Shown: positions 8,206 through 16,556 of the stretch, in pieces
Layout of the letters: every line of letters starts with the position of its first letter
How positions within the stretch are numbered: the stretch's first letter is position 1
DNA from: Roseibium marinum
GTDB taxonomy: Bacteria > Pseudomonadota > Alphaproteobacteria > Rhizobiales > Stappiaceae
Length of the DNA stretch: 64,000 bases
Direction: 5' to 3'
Assembly (NCBI RefSeq): GCF_002906165.1
Contig: NZ_PPCN01000012.1
Span: forward strand, 118,006 to 182,005
The notes under the pieces: generated by a model
The model's database searches: none
Told to the model about the DNA's origin: nothing
What the model saw: the letters and a program-made list of their open reading frames with translations, nothing else
Program-made: the position numbers and the translations under genes

Positions 8206-8697
8206 ATGATGTCAATTGGCTCAATGCCCGCAATGTCACCGCCAACGTCACCACGGGACCAGATCGTCAGCAAGCTGGACGAACAGGTCGAAGCAGGCGA
8301 AATCACTTCCGAAGATCAGGACGCCATGCTGGACGCCCTGGACACCATTCATGCCGAACGCATGGAGGCCGGGGCACCGGACTTCAGCGCCGGCCCTCCT
8401 TCAAAGGAGGAAATGCAGGCGAATTTCGAATCCATGCTGGCCGATCAGGTCGAATCCGGCACACTTGACCAGGAGCAGGCAGACCAGCTGGCCGAGATGT
8501 TCGAAAGCGGTGAACTCGGTGGCCGCGCCGAAGGTGGTCCCCCTCCGCCTCCCGGAGGGGCCCAGCAGGGCAGCGATCCTTTGGAAGAGCTGATGGCCAC
8601 TCTTCTGGAAACCCTGCAAAGCGATTCCGGCTATGACGGCTCGGGCGAACAATCTTCTTCCAGCGTGGCGTCCATGCTGGCGGATTTCAAAGTCTGA
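8206..8697 (+). CDS. Acidic protein with two degenerate QVExG repeats, unknown function
   Basis: 163 aa from the ATG at 8206, supported by AAGGAG upstream (caaggagcagtttc). No signal peptide or membrane segment is visible. It is strongly acidic. Two similar segments stand out: LDEQVEAGEITSEDQDAMLD (about residues 23-42) and LADQVESGTLDQEQADQLAE (about 76-95), each predicted helical. A Pro/Gly linker (GGPPPPPGGAQQG) and a Ser-rich tail (EQSSSSVASMLADFKV) follow. I do not recognise the family. Its divergent placement beside a two-component system, with tandem repeats between them, suggests it is a target of that system. A strong terminator follows. Confidence 0.65.
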   Translation: MMSIGSMPAMSPPTSPRDQIVSKLDEQVEAGEITSEDQDAMLDALDTIHAERMEAGAPDFSAGPPSKEEMQANFESMLADQVESGTLDQEQADQLAEMFESGELGGRAEGGPPPPPGGAQQGSDPLEELMATLLETLQSDSGYDGSGEQSSSSVASMLADFKV

Positions 8698-8803
8698 ACT
8701 GACTACGCCTGCTCTTCCCACTGCCAAGGAGCAGGCGTTGTTTCCTGAAGACCTGCAATACGCGCCCATCCATTCAGCGTCTGCATGTGTTTCGGGAGAC
8801 CAG

Positions 8804-8834
8804 CCGGCCACCCTCGCCTGGTGGCCGGTTTTTT
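8804..8834 (+). terminator. Rho-independent terminator after the acidic-protein gene
   Basis: CCGGCCACC / GGTGGCCGG stem with a short loop, followed by TTTTTTC. It lies between two convergent genes. Confidence 0.85.
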
Positions 8835-8863
8835 CGTCCCATTCCGGCCGGAAACGGAACCGG

Positions 8864-11293
8864 TCAATGCCGTTCGACGAAACTGTCGATGACCTTCTTG
8901 AGGCCTGCCTTTTCAAAATCGATGGTCAGTTTATTGCCTTCGATGGACTGGATGGCTCCGTAGCCGAACTTGATGTGGAACACCCGTTCACCGACGGAAA
9001 AATCCGATGGGCTATCGCTGACGGATCTCGCGACCAAATCCCCTTCGATGGTGAGCGGCCCCTGCCGTTTCGTCCGCGCGGACTGATAGCCGCGTCCGCC
9101 TTCCTTGAACCCGTCCGAGGATTGCCGCGCCCGCTGCGCCCTTTGCCAGCCGGGTGTCGAATAGCTGCCCGTATCGAAAGGATCGTGGCTGTCAAAGCGC
9201 GAGGGCCCGTAACCGCCGCCGCCATAGCCGCCGTAGTTTGATGACGGTTCGGCGATCTCCACATGATCCGGCGGCAGCTCGTCCAGAAACCGGGACGGGA
9301 CGGTCGACTGCCAGAGGCCGTGAATGCGCCGGTTCGAGGCGAAATAGAGTTTCACGCGCTTTTTCGCCCGCGTGATGCCCACATAGGCGAGCCGCCGCTC
9401 CTCCTCCAGTCCGGCGCGCCCGCTCTCGTCGAGCGCGCGCTGGTGCGGAAACAGCCCCTCTTCCCAGCCGGGCAGAAAGACGGTGTCGAATTCCAGTCCC
9501 TTGGCGGAGTGGAGCGTCATGATGGAGACGGCGTCGGAACTGTCCGCGCTGTCCCGGTCCATGACCAGTGCGATATGTTCGAGGAACCCGGCCAGGGATT
9601 CAAATTCATCCATCGAGCGGATGAGCTCTTTCAGGTTGTCGAGCCGCCCGGGCGCTTCCGCCGAGCGGTCCATGCGCCACATTTCCGTATAGCCGCTTTC
9701 ATCCAGAATGATTTCGGCCAACTCCGTATGTTTGATCTGCTCGAGCTGGCGCCGCCAGCGCTCGAAATTGTCGAGCACGGTTTTCAGGGCGTTGCGCGGC
9801 TTGGGCTTCAATTCTTCGGTATCGATCAACTGGCCGGCCGCCTGCATCAGCGGTATGCGTTCGGCCCTCGCCAGCCCGTGCACCAGTTTCAGCGTGGCAT
9901 CGCCGAGACCGCGCTTGGGTGTGTTGACGATCCGTTCAAAGGCGAGATCGTCCGACGGCTGCATGACACAGCGGAAATAGGCCATGGCATCGCGGATTTC
10001 CATGCGTTCATAAAAGCGCGGTCCGCCGATAACCCGGTAGTTGAGCCCGAGTGTGACAAAACGTTCCTCGAATTCGCGCATCTGGAAGGACGCGCGCACC
10101 AGCACGGCCATCTCGTTCAGGGAATGGTCCTTGCTCTGCAGCGCCTCGATTTCCTCTCCGACCGTGCGGGCCTCCTCCTGGGAATCCCAGACGGAGGCAA
10201 CCGAGACCAGATCATGGTCCGGTTCGTTGAAATCCGTGAACAGCGTCTTGCCGAGCCGGCCTTCATTGAAGGCGATCAGATGAGAGGCAGCGGCCAGAAT
10301 ATGGCTGGTGGACCGGTAATTGCGCTCAAGCCGGATGACTTCCGCACCCTTGAAGTCCTGTTCGAAGCGCAGGATGTTGTCGACTTCGGCGCCGCGCCAG
10401 CCATAGATCGACTGGTCGTCGTCGCCCACGCAACACACATTGGGATTGCCCTGGGCGAGCAGCCGCAGCCATAGATACTGCGCGATGTTGGTATCCTGGT
10501 ATTCGTCCACCAGCATGTAGCGGAAGCGGCGCTGATATTCGGCCAGCACGTCCGCACGCGTCTTGAAAATCGTGATGACATGCAGCAGCAGATCGCCGAA
10601 ATCCGCGGCATTCAGGATCGACAGGCGGTCCTGGTATTCCTCGTAGAGCTTGCGGCCCTTTCCGTTGGCGAAGGCCCGCGCCTCGCCCTCGGGCACCTGA
10701 TCGGGTGTCAGGGCCCGGTTCTTCCAGCCGTCCAGCATTCCCGCGAAGACCTTCGCGGTCCAACGCTTGTCGTCCAGCCCCTCGGCCTGGATGATCTGCT
10801 TGATCAGGCGGATCTGGTCGTCCGTATCGAGAATTGAAAAACTGGACTTGAGCCCCACCAGTTCGGCATGTTTGCGCAGGATCTTGACGCAGATGGAGTG
10901 GAATGTGCCGAGCCAGGCCATGCCCTCCACATTGCCGCCGACGAAAACCGCGATGCGCTCCTTCATTTCCCGGGCGGCCTTGTTGGTGAAGGTCACCGCC
11001 AGGATTTGCGACGGCTGCGCCCGGCCGGTTGCCAGAATATGCGCGATCCTGGTGGTCAGGACCCGCGTCTTGCCGGTGCCGGCCCCCGCAAGCACAAGCA
11101 GCGGTCCTTCGGTGGTTTCCACGGCCTGGCGCTGCTCCGGGTTCAATCCGGTCAGATAATCCGGTGCCCGCCGCGCTGCCATGGCCCGGGCCGCGATCCC
11201 GCCTTCCGTCCTCGCAGGCACGGGCGCACGCGCCGCACCATCCGGCTGAAAGGGATCGTCAAATGGATCGTCATACCCGTCCGGGTCTGCCAT
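8864..11293 (-). CDS. uvrD: UvrD/PcrA/Rep-type superfamily 1A DNA helicase
   Basis: 809 aa. It is an ATP-dependent 3'-5' helicase used in nucleotide excision and mismatch repair and in clearing stalled forks. The N-terminal acidic tail (DPDGYDDPFDDPF) precedes the Q motif (GLNPEQRQAVETTEG) and the Walker A motif (LAGAGTGKTR, residues 69-78). Also visible are motif II (VDEYQDTN), motif III (VGDDDQSIYGWRGA), motif V (IMTLHSAKGLEFDTVFLPGWEEGLFP) and motif VI (EERRLAYVGITRAKKRVKLYF). The Gly/Tyr-rich linker (SSNYGGYGGGGYGPSRFDS) and the C-terminal Tudor-like segment (SVGERVFHIKFGYGAIQSIEGNKLTIDFEKAGLKKV) are typical of PcrA/UvrD. A near-consensus SOS box is suggested upstream. Confidence 0.93.
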   Translation of the reverse strand: MADPDGYDDPFDDPFQPDGAARAPVPARTEGGIAARAMAARRAPDYLTGLNPEQRQAVETTEGPLLVLAGAGTGKTRVLTTRIAHILATGRAQPSQILAVTFTNKAAREMKERIAVFVGGNVEGMAWLGTFHSICVKILRKHAELVGLKSSFSILDTDDQIRLIKQIIQAEGLDDKRWTAKVFAGMLDGWKNRALTPDQVPEGEARAFANGKGRKLYEEYQDRLSILNAADFGDLLLHVITIFKTRADVLAEYQRRFRYMLVDEYQDTNIAQYLWLRLLAQGNPNVCCVGDDDQSIYGWRGAEVDNILRFEQDFKGAEVIRLERNYRSTSHILAAASHLIAFNEGRLGKTLFTDFNEPDHDLVSVASVWDSQEEARTVGEEIEALQSKDHSLNEMAVLVRASFQMREFEERFVTLGLNYRVIGGPRFYERMEIRDAMAYFRCVMQPSDDLAFERIVNTPKRGLGDATLKLVHGLARAERIPLMQAAGQLIDTEELKPKPRNALKTVLDNFERWRRQLEQIKHTELAEIILDESGYTEMWRMDRSAEAPGRLDNLKELIRSMDEFESLAGFLEHIALVMDRDSADSSDAVSIMTLHSAKGLEFDTVFLPGWEEGLFPHQRALDESGRAGLEEERRLAYVGITRAKKRVKLYFASNRRIHGLWQSTVPSRFLDELPPDHVEIAEPSSNYGGYGGGGYGPSRFDSHDPFDTGSYSTPGWQRAQRARQSSDGFKEGGRGYQSARTKRQGPLTIEGDLVARSVSDSPSDFSVGERVFHIKFGYGAIQSIEGNKLTIDFEKAGLKKVIDSFVERH

Positions 11294-11330
11294 GGTTTAC
11301 TGGTCCGGTTTTCTGCTTGAGCTCTTTTGA

Positions 11331-11345
11331 GAACAATATAGCAAC
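11331..11345 (-). promoter_or_regulatory. Possible LexA (SOS) box upstream of uvrD
   Basis: Read toward uvrD the sequence is GTTG-N7-GTTC with an AT-rich spacer, one mismatch from the alphaproteobacterial LexA consensus GTTC-N7-GTTC, 38 bp before the ATG. It is a short motif and may be coincidental. Confidence 0.3.
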
Positions 11346-11617
11346 AAAACGGCCGTGGCGAGACGTTATCCAGGGATCTGATGGGGACAAGACAAGGGTT
11401 TTGGATCTTCTATAGGTTCCAAAGACATCCCGCGTTCGAACGAATGCCCGCCAGATGCTCCAACACCTTCAATTCGATCAATTTGTTCGATTTCACATAA
11501 CTGCATATGACTTGAAGCGCAGCAACGTCAGGTCCGAGCCGAATTCAGGCCCCGGCAGAAAGGGATTCCGACACGCAGATTTTTTCGCATTTTCCATGCA
11601 AAGGAAAATTCAGGACA

Positions 11618-11646
11618 AAAAATGCCCGGGGGACAATTCCCCCGGA
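11618..11646 (-). terminator. Rho-independent terminator of the NIT chemoreceptor gene
   Basis: On the minus strand a CCGGGGG / CCCCCGG stem with a 6-nt loop is followed by GCATTTTTT. It lies about 40 bp past the stop codon at 11687. Confidence 0.85.
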
Positions 11647-11686
11647 CATATTGGTACATCCATTTGGTATCGTGAAACCTTCCGGA

Positions 11687-13744
11687 TTACGCCGCCTTGT
11701 CTTCACGAACCTCGCCGAGGAACAGGCTGACCGCCTGGGAAAGATCGGCGGCCACAAGGCCGAGCTGTTCGGCGGAGTGGCTCATGGCCTGGGACTGGTC
11801 GCGGGTCTGGTCGATCGAGCCGGAGACGCCGGCCACATTCGACGCAGCCGCGGCTGCGCCATCGGATGCCAGAGTGATGCTTTGGGTGATCTCGCTGGTC
11901 GCGGCGCTCTGTTCGTCAACGGACGTGGAAATGGTTTCCGAGACCGAGCGCACTTCCTGGATGCGCTCGACGATCGACCGGATGGCCGCCACCGACTTCT
12001 GGGTCGAATTCTGAACCCCGGTGATCTGGCTGGCGATTTCATCCGTCGCATTCGCAGTCTGGGTGGAAAGTTCTTTCACTTCCGCCGCCACGACCGCGAA
12101 CCCCTTGCCGGATTCACCCGCCCGGGCGGCCTCGATGGTCGCGTTCAGCGCCAGAAGATTGGTCTGTTCCGCAATGGCGCGGATGATTTCCACCACTTCA
12201 CCGATCTTGTCAGCCGTCTCCGCCAGAAGCGAGATATCGCGGTCCGCCGCCTCGGCGGTCTCGGCGGCGGCGGCCGAAATTTCCATAGCTGTAGACGCTT
12301 GCCGCGAAATCTCTCCGATGGAAGCGGAAAGCTCGGCGGCAGCTGACGCAACCGTCTGCACATTGGTTGTTGCCTGCCCGGTGGCCGCATCCGCCGCCTT
12401 GGCGCTTTCGTCGGCATGCATGGCGATTTTTACCATCTCGCCGGCGCTGGTCCTCATACCATCGGTTTCCGAGGAAAGCTGCTCCTGGATCGTGGACACC
12501 GCGACCTCGAAATTGTGAATGGCGTTTTCAAGCTGTTCCCTACGCTGGCGGCGCTGTAAGCGGCCGGTTTCAGCTTCTTTCTCCAACGCGCCCTGGTGAG
12601 AGAGCTTCTCACGGAAGATTTCAGATGCCCGTGCAATATCTCCGATTTCATCCGGACGGTCGGTATCCGTGATCGCAACATCCAGATTGCCGTCGACAAG
12701 GTTGGAGATGCTGTCCCGCTGCCGGCCCAGGGTCCGGGTAATCGAAAGCACCTGCCAGCCGGCCAGGGCAAATGTCGCAACAAGGAAGATGACAGCAACG
12801 ACTGAAAGCCAGAACACCTCCCGAGCAATCCCTCCGACATCCTTGTCGGCGGCCGCTTCGGCCCTGTGAATGAGTTCATCGGAAAACTTCTTCATGAGGT
12901 CCAGCCGCTTCGTTGCCGTGGCAAACCAGACCGATCCGTCAAGTCCTTCTGAATCCAGTGTCTGTGGAAGACTATGGATCAGGTCGCGCCAGGCAAGTGT
13001 CTGAGCGACGTCGGGTCCAGTGACTTGATCCTTCCACATGGATTTCTGTTCGGCGGTCGCAACGGACCCGAATTCCTTCAGGAAGGCCTTCTCCCCGCCG
13101 AAGTAGGTGATGACCGACCTGTAGGTCTCGGAATCGACCTTCCCGGTGGCATTGAAATCATTCAGCAGCGCCGCACCGGTGGCCCGTTCCAGGCCGCCGG
13201 CCTCCATTGCCTCGACAATCGTCAGGTAGGGCAGCAGCTCCGCGGTGATTTCTTTCGAGGGGCTCACCTCGGTGGTGATACCCACAACATGGATCAGCTC
13301 ATCCACTTCGTGCGTGTAGGTCTTCAGGACATCCTTGACCTGGATTGTCCTGGCATCCATGGCGTCCCGGACCCCTGAAACCTTATGCACTTCCTCGGCG
13401 ACATGCTGTAGGTCCTTCAGGAGTTTCTTGTCGCTGAGCGAAAGGGACGCCAGATGGCCATCGAACACCTTGAGCGCCGCGTCAGTATCGGATCGTTGCG
13501 CATCAAGCCTGGAGCCAATGGCGGTGTCGTAGTCCGACCTGATGAGAGAGACACTTATGCCGCGTTCTTTTTGAAGCTCATGCGCCAGATTGCCGGCATC
13601 TTCGGCAATCCTGGTCATCGGCCGCATGTAGGAATGATTCGAGAGCTCGACCGCCTTTTCATACACACTGAGCGTTGCGAACCCTGCAAGGCCCATAATC
13701 GGTACGCCTGCAAGCAGTGCGATTTGTAGCTTGATACGTTTCAT
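11687..13744 (-). CDS. Methyl-accepting chemotaxis protein with NIT-type sensor domain
   Basis: 685 aa from the ATG at 13744 (MKRIKLQIALLAGVP), chosen because GGAGAGAAG lies upstream and the longer frame to 13984 is AT-rich and lacks a membrane segment. Transmembrane helix 1 is about residues 7-28. The long periplasmic region carries hallmarks of the all-helical NIT (nitrate/nitrite-sensing) fold, including AHELQKERGISVSLI and a second bundle around ELLPYLTIVEAMEAGGLERATGAALL. Helix 2 (WLSVVAVIFLVATFALAGWQ) leads into HAMP and the signalling hairpin (AIAEQTNLLALNATIEAARAG...GFAVVAAEVKELSTQT). No CheR/CheB pentapeptide is present; the tail is FLGEVREDKAA. NIT domains are linked to nitrate or nitrite; the actual ligand is inferred. 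The AT-rich 264 bp upstream hold only its promoter region. Confidence 0.88.
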   Translation of the reverse strand: MKRIKLQIALLAGVPIMGLAGFATLSVYEKAVELSNHSYMRPMTRIAEDAGNLAHELQKERGISVSLIRSDYDTAIGSRLDAQRSDTDAALKVFDGHLASLSLSDKKLLKDLQHVAEEVHKVSGVRDAMDARTIQVKDVLKTYTHEVDELIHVVGITTEVSPSKEITAELLPYLTIVEAMEAGGLERATGAALLNDFNATGKVDSETYRSVITYFGGEKAFLKEFGSVATAEQKSMWKDQVTGPDVAQTLAWRDLIHSLPQTLDSEGLDGSVWFATATKRLDLMKKFSDELIHRAEAAADKDVGGIAREVFWLSVVAVIFLVATFALAGWQVLSITRTLGRQRDSISNLVDGNLDVAITDTDRPDEIGDIARASEIFREKLSHQGALEKEAETGRLQRRQRREQLENAIHNFEVAVSTIQEQLSSETDGMRTSAGEMVKIAMHADESAKAADAATGQATTNVQTVASAAAELSASIGEISRQASTAMEISAAAAETAEAADRDISLLAETADKIGEVVEIIRAIAEQTNLLALNATIEAARAGESGKGFAVVAAEVKELSTQTANATDEIASQITGVQNSTQKSVAAIRSIVERIQEVRSVSETISTSVDEQSAATSEITQSITLASDGAAAAASNVAGVSGSIDQTRDQSQAMSHSAEQLGLVAADLSQAVSLFLGEVREDKAA

Positions 13745-14008
13745 GGGCGGCTTCTCTCCAGAACTAGATTTTGTTCTAAACTGCAGGAAATCCATTACTT
13801 GAATTTTAACGACGGCGCTGAACTTGACATTCAACGACATAAATTCCGCATTTGGCCAAGAAAAACAAAATGGAGTAGTAAATATTACCAATAAAGATTC
13901 GTCGAATAAATTACACACATACTCACGAGCGAATCGACAGCGAGAAAAATACTTAGGTAAACAAGACAACTGGCAATTTACCAAAGAGAATCACTTCCCT
14001 TACCGGCA

Positions 14009-16162
14009 TCAGGCTCCCACCAGGTCGAACCAGTCATCCTCTGAAATAACCTCGACCTCCAGTTCCTGAGCCTTTTTAAGTTTCGACCCCGCCCCGGGGC
14101 CCGCCACGACGAGATCGGTTTTCCTGGAAACCGATCCGGACACTTTCGCCCCGAAGCGTTCCGCCATCGCCTTGGCTTCGTCGCGGGTCATGCGTTCCAG
14201 GGAACCGGTGAAGACCACGGTCTTGCCCGCTACCGGCGAGCCGGAAGCATCGACTTTCTCCGCATCCTTCGGGCTCACCTGCTCCAGCAGCTTGTCGAGT
14301 TGATCGCGGTTGTGGGCCTCGGCGAAGAATTCCACCAGCGCCGCGGCGACGATATGGCCGATACCGTCAATGTCGTTGAGTTCCGCCCAGGCTTCACCGG
14401 TTTCGTCATGCGCGTCCTGCATCGCCTGGTAAAACGCATCCCAGGACCCGTAGGCCCGCGCAAGCAGCTTTGCATTGCCCTCGCCGACATGACGGATACC
14501 CAAGGCGAAAATGAAACGGTTGAGATCGATGGACCGGCGGGCATTGATGGCCTCGAAAAGGTTCTTCGCCGACAAAGCGCCCCAGCCCTCCCGGTTGCGC
14601 AATTTGGTCAGGGAGTGCCTGTCCCGCTCCTCCAGCGTGAAGATCTCCGCCGGCGTCTTTACAAGCCCTTCCTGGTAAAACGCATCGACCTGCTTGTCAC
14701 CGAGGCCTTCGATATCGAAAGCATTGCGGGAGACGAAGTGCTTGAGCTTTTCGCTCGCCTGCGCCGGGCAGATCAGCCCGCCGGTGCAGCGCCGCACCGC
14801 ATCCTTGCGGCCGGTCTTTTCATTTTCCTCGCGCACGGCGTGGCTACCGCAGGCAGGACAGACAGCCGGAAACTCGTAAGGCTCAGCGTCCGCGTCACGC
14901 TTGCCCAGATCGACATCGACAATCTGCGGGATGACATCTCCTGCCCGCTGGATCTTCACCGTATCGCCGACCCGCAGGTCCCTGCCGCCGCGAATGGGTT
15001 CGCCGTCCTGACCGATCCCCTTGATGTAATCCTCGTTGTGCAGCGTCGCATTGGAGACGACCACGCCGCCCACGGTAATCGGCTCAAGTTTGGCTACCGG
15101 TGTCAGGGCACCCGTGCGGCCGACCTGGATCTCGATATCGTTGAGGATCGTGAAGGCCTGCTCGGCGGGAAACTTGTGCGCGATCGCCCAGCGGGGGGAG
15201 CGGGAGACGAAACCCAGACGCTCCTGCAGATCCAGCCGGTCGACCTTGTAGACCACGCCGTCAATGTCATATTCAAGCTCGGCGCGGCTTTCCTCGATTG
15301 CATGATAAACGCCAAGCAATTCCTCAACGGTTTCGCAGCGTTTCATCAGCGGGTTGACCTGGAATCCCCAGTCCTCCATCCGCATGACCATGCCCAATTG
15401 CGTGTCTTCCGGCAGCGCGCTCATCTCGCCCCAGGCATAGGCGAAATATCTCAAGGGGCGGGAAGCGGTAATTTCCGGCTTGAGCTGACGGAGCGATCCG
15501 GCGGCCGCGTTGCGCGGATTGGCGAACACCTTGCCGCCATTGGCCGCCATGCGCTCATTGAGCGCCTGAAAGTCCTTGTGCGCCATATAGACTTCACCGC
15601 GCACCTCCACCACATCCGGCACCTCGCCGGCGAGCTTTTCCGGTATATCGGCGATGGTCCTGGCATTGGCCGTCACGTTTTCTCCGGTGGTGCCGTCGCC
15701 CCTGGTGGCCGCGTGGATGAGGTCGCCGTTTTCATAGCGCAGGGACAGCGACAGGCCGTCTATCTTCGGTTCGGCCGTAACGGCCAGCGCGCCCATCAGA
15801 GGATCGAATTTCAGGAAGCGGCGTACCCGGCCGACGAAATCGCGCACATCCTCGTCGCTGAACGCATTGTCCAGCGACAGCATCGGCACCCGGTGGGTGA
15901 TCTTGCCGAAGCCGGAGGCCGGTGCCGCACCGATCTGGTGTGAAGGGCTCTCGGTGAGGATCAGATCCGGAAACCGCGCCTCGATTGCCGCATTGCGCCG
16001 GCGCATCGCGTCGTAGTCGGCATCCGAAATCACCGGAGCGTCTTCCTGGTGATAGCGGCGGTCGTGACCTGCAATTTCCGCGGCCAGACGCTTCAGCTCC
16101 GCCAGGGCTTCTTCCTGGGTGAGATCGTCGATGTCAATCTGAGAGGTCGAGCTGTCGGTCAT
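14009..16162 (-). CDS. ligA: NAD+-dependent DNA ligase
   Basis: 717 aa from the ATG at 16162 (MTDSSTSQIDIDD), preferred over the longer frame to 16216 because the extra residues do not belong to the family. It seals nicks between Okazaki fragments using NAD+. Visible parts: the Ia domain (YDAMRRRNAAIEARFPDL), adenylation Lys in AEPKIDGLSLSLRYENGDL, an OB fold, and a Cys4 zinc finger (CPACGS...RRCTGGLICPAQ). Helix-hairpin-helix repeats (GLGDKQVDAFYQEG; GIRHVGEGNAKLLA; IDGIGHIVAAAL) and a C-terminal BRCT domain (GKTVVFTGSLERMTRDEAKAMAERFGAKV) follow. The length is slightly above the 670-aa E. coli enzyme. It lies downstream of recN on the same strand, separated by a small divergent gene. Confidence 0.96.
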   Translation of the reverse strand: MTDSSTSQIDIDDLTQEEALAELKRLAAEIAGHDRRYHQEDAPVISDADYDAMRRRNAAIEARFPDLILTESPSHQIGAAPASGFGKITHRVPMLSLDNAFSDEDVRDFVGRVRRFLKFDPLMGALAVTAEPKIDGLSLSLRYENGDLIHAATRGDGTTGENVTANARTIADIPEKLAGEVPDVVEVRGEVYMAHKDFQALNERMAANGGKVFANPRNAAAGSLRQLKPEITASRPLRYFAYAWGEMSALPEDTQLGMVMRMEDWGFQVNPLMKRCETVEELLGVYHAIEESRAELEYDIDGVVYKVDRLDLQERLGFVSRSPRWAIAHKFPAEQAFTILNDIEIQVGRTGALTPVAKLEPITVGGVVVSNATLHNEDYIKGIGQDGEPIRGGRDLRVGDTVKIQRAGDVIPQIVDVDLGKRDADAEPYEFPAVCPACGSHAVREENEKTGRKDAVRRCTGGLICPAQASEKLKHFVSRNAFDIEGLGDKQVDAFYQEGLVKTPAEIFTLEERDRHSLTKLRNREGWGALSAKNLFEAINARRSIDLNRFIFALGIRHVGEGNAKLLARAYGSWDAFYQAMQDAHDETGEAWAELNDIDGIGHIVAAALVEFFAEAHNRDQLDKLLEQVSPKDAEKVDASGSPVAGKTVVFTGSLERMTRDEAKAMAERFGAKVSGSVSRKTDLVVAGPGAGSKLKKAQELEVEVISEDDWFDLVGA

Positions 16163-16285
16163 GATGTCTTCGCGGGCCTGATTGGAATACCGATCCCAAC
16201 CGGATACCGGAACCAAACCCGAGGCTCAAGCGTTGATGATGCATGCGCCGGCATCAGGCTGCCGCAAATGATCAGCAAGAGCATC

Positions 16286-16305
16286 CTGCATTCGAACGAA
16301 TGCAG
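16286..16305. promoter_or_regulatory. Inverted repeat upstream of the small membrane-protein gene
   Basis: CTGCATTCG-AA-CGAATGCAG, 9-bp perfect arms, 25 bp before the ATG at 16330. Its core TTCGAACGAATGC recurs at 11435-11447. Regulator unknown. Confidence 0.4.
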
Positions 16306-16329
16306 GCTGACACGAAGCAGGAGACGAAA

Positions 16330-16512
16330 ATGGCCCATCAGGACCATGAAACACGTTATGTCGAAAAAAGAACCGGCGGCGGAGCCGGTTGGTTCATCGC
16401 CGGCGGGCTGATTGTCGCCCTGATCATCGGCGGCCTGCTCTACACCAATGGTTACTTTACCGACGACGAAGACGTCAGCATCGAGCTGAACGTGCCGGGT
16501 CTCCCGAAATAA
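16330..16512 (+). CDS. Small single-pass membrane protein, unknown function
   Basis: 60 aa from the ATG at 16330, supported by AGGAGA at the correct spacing. I reject the upstream in-frame start at 16243. The short charged N-terminus (MAHQDHETRYVEKRTGGGAG) precedes one transmembrane helix (WFIAGGLIVALIIGGLLYTNG, about residues 21-41). The acidic tail (YFTDDEDVSIELNVPGLPK) probably faces the periplasm. The gene is inserted, divergently from ligA and convergently with recN, in a block otherwise entirely on the other strand. It carries its own terminator. Function not recognised. Confidence 0.72.
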   Translation: MAHQDHETRYVEKRTGGGAGWFIAGGLIVALIIGGLLYTNGYFTDDEDVSIELNVPGLPK

Positions 16513-16526
16513 CTTCAGACTAATTC

Positions 16527-16556
16527 AAAGCGGCGGGATCCTTATCCCGCCGTTTC
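16527..16556. terminator. Bidirectional terminator between the small membrane-protein gene and recN
   Basis: Stem CGGCGGGAT / ATCCCGCCG flanked by AAAG and TTT. The right arm overlaps the recN stop codon, so it can serve both convergent genes. Confidence 0.7.

Larger units (their letters stand above)
11294..11686. other. Intergenic region between uvrD and the NIT chemoreceptor gene
   Basis: 393 bp without a credible gene. It holds the uvrD promoter region with a possible LexA box, a GTTCGAAC-centred motif at 11434-11447 shared with the region upstream of the gene at 16330, and the chemoreceptor terminator near 11618. I see nothing else. Confidence 0.6.

Noticed and set aside
13824..14069. 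81-aa plus-strand open frame between ligA and the NIT chemoreceptor gene
   Set aside because: It overlaps the ligA 3' end, is low in complexity and lacks a ribosome site; the region is more likely a promoter.
16288..16303. TTCGAA-containing sequence considered as a tRNA T-arm
   Set aside because: No cloverleaf or acceptor stem can be formed around it; no tRNA gene was found in the window.
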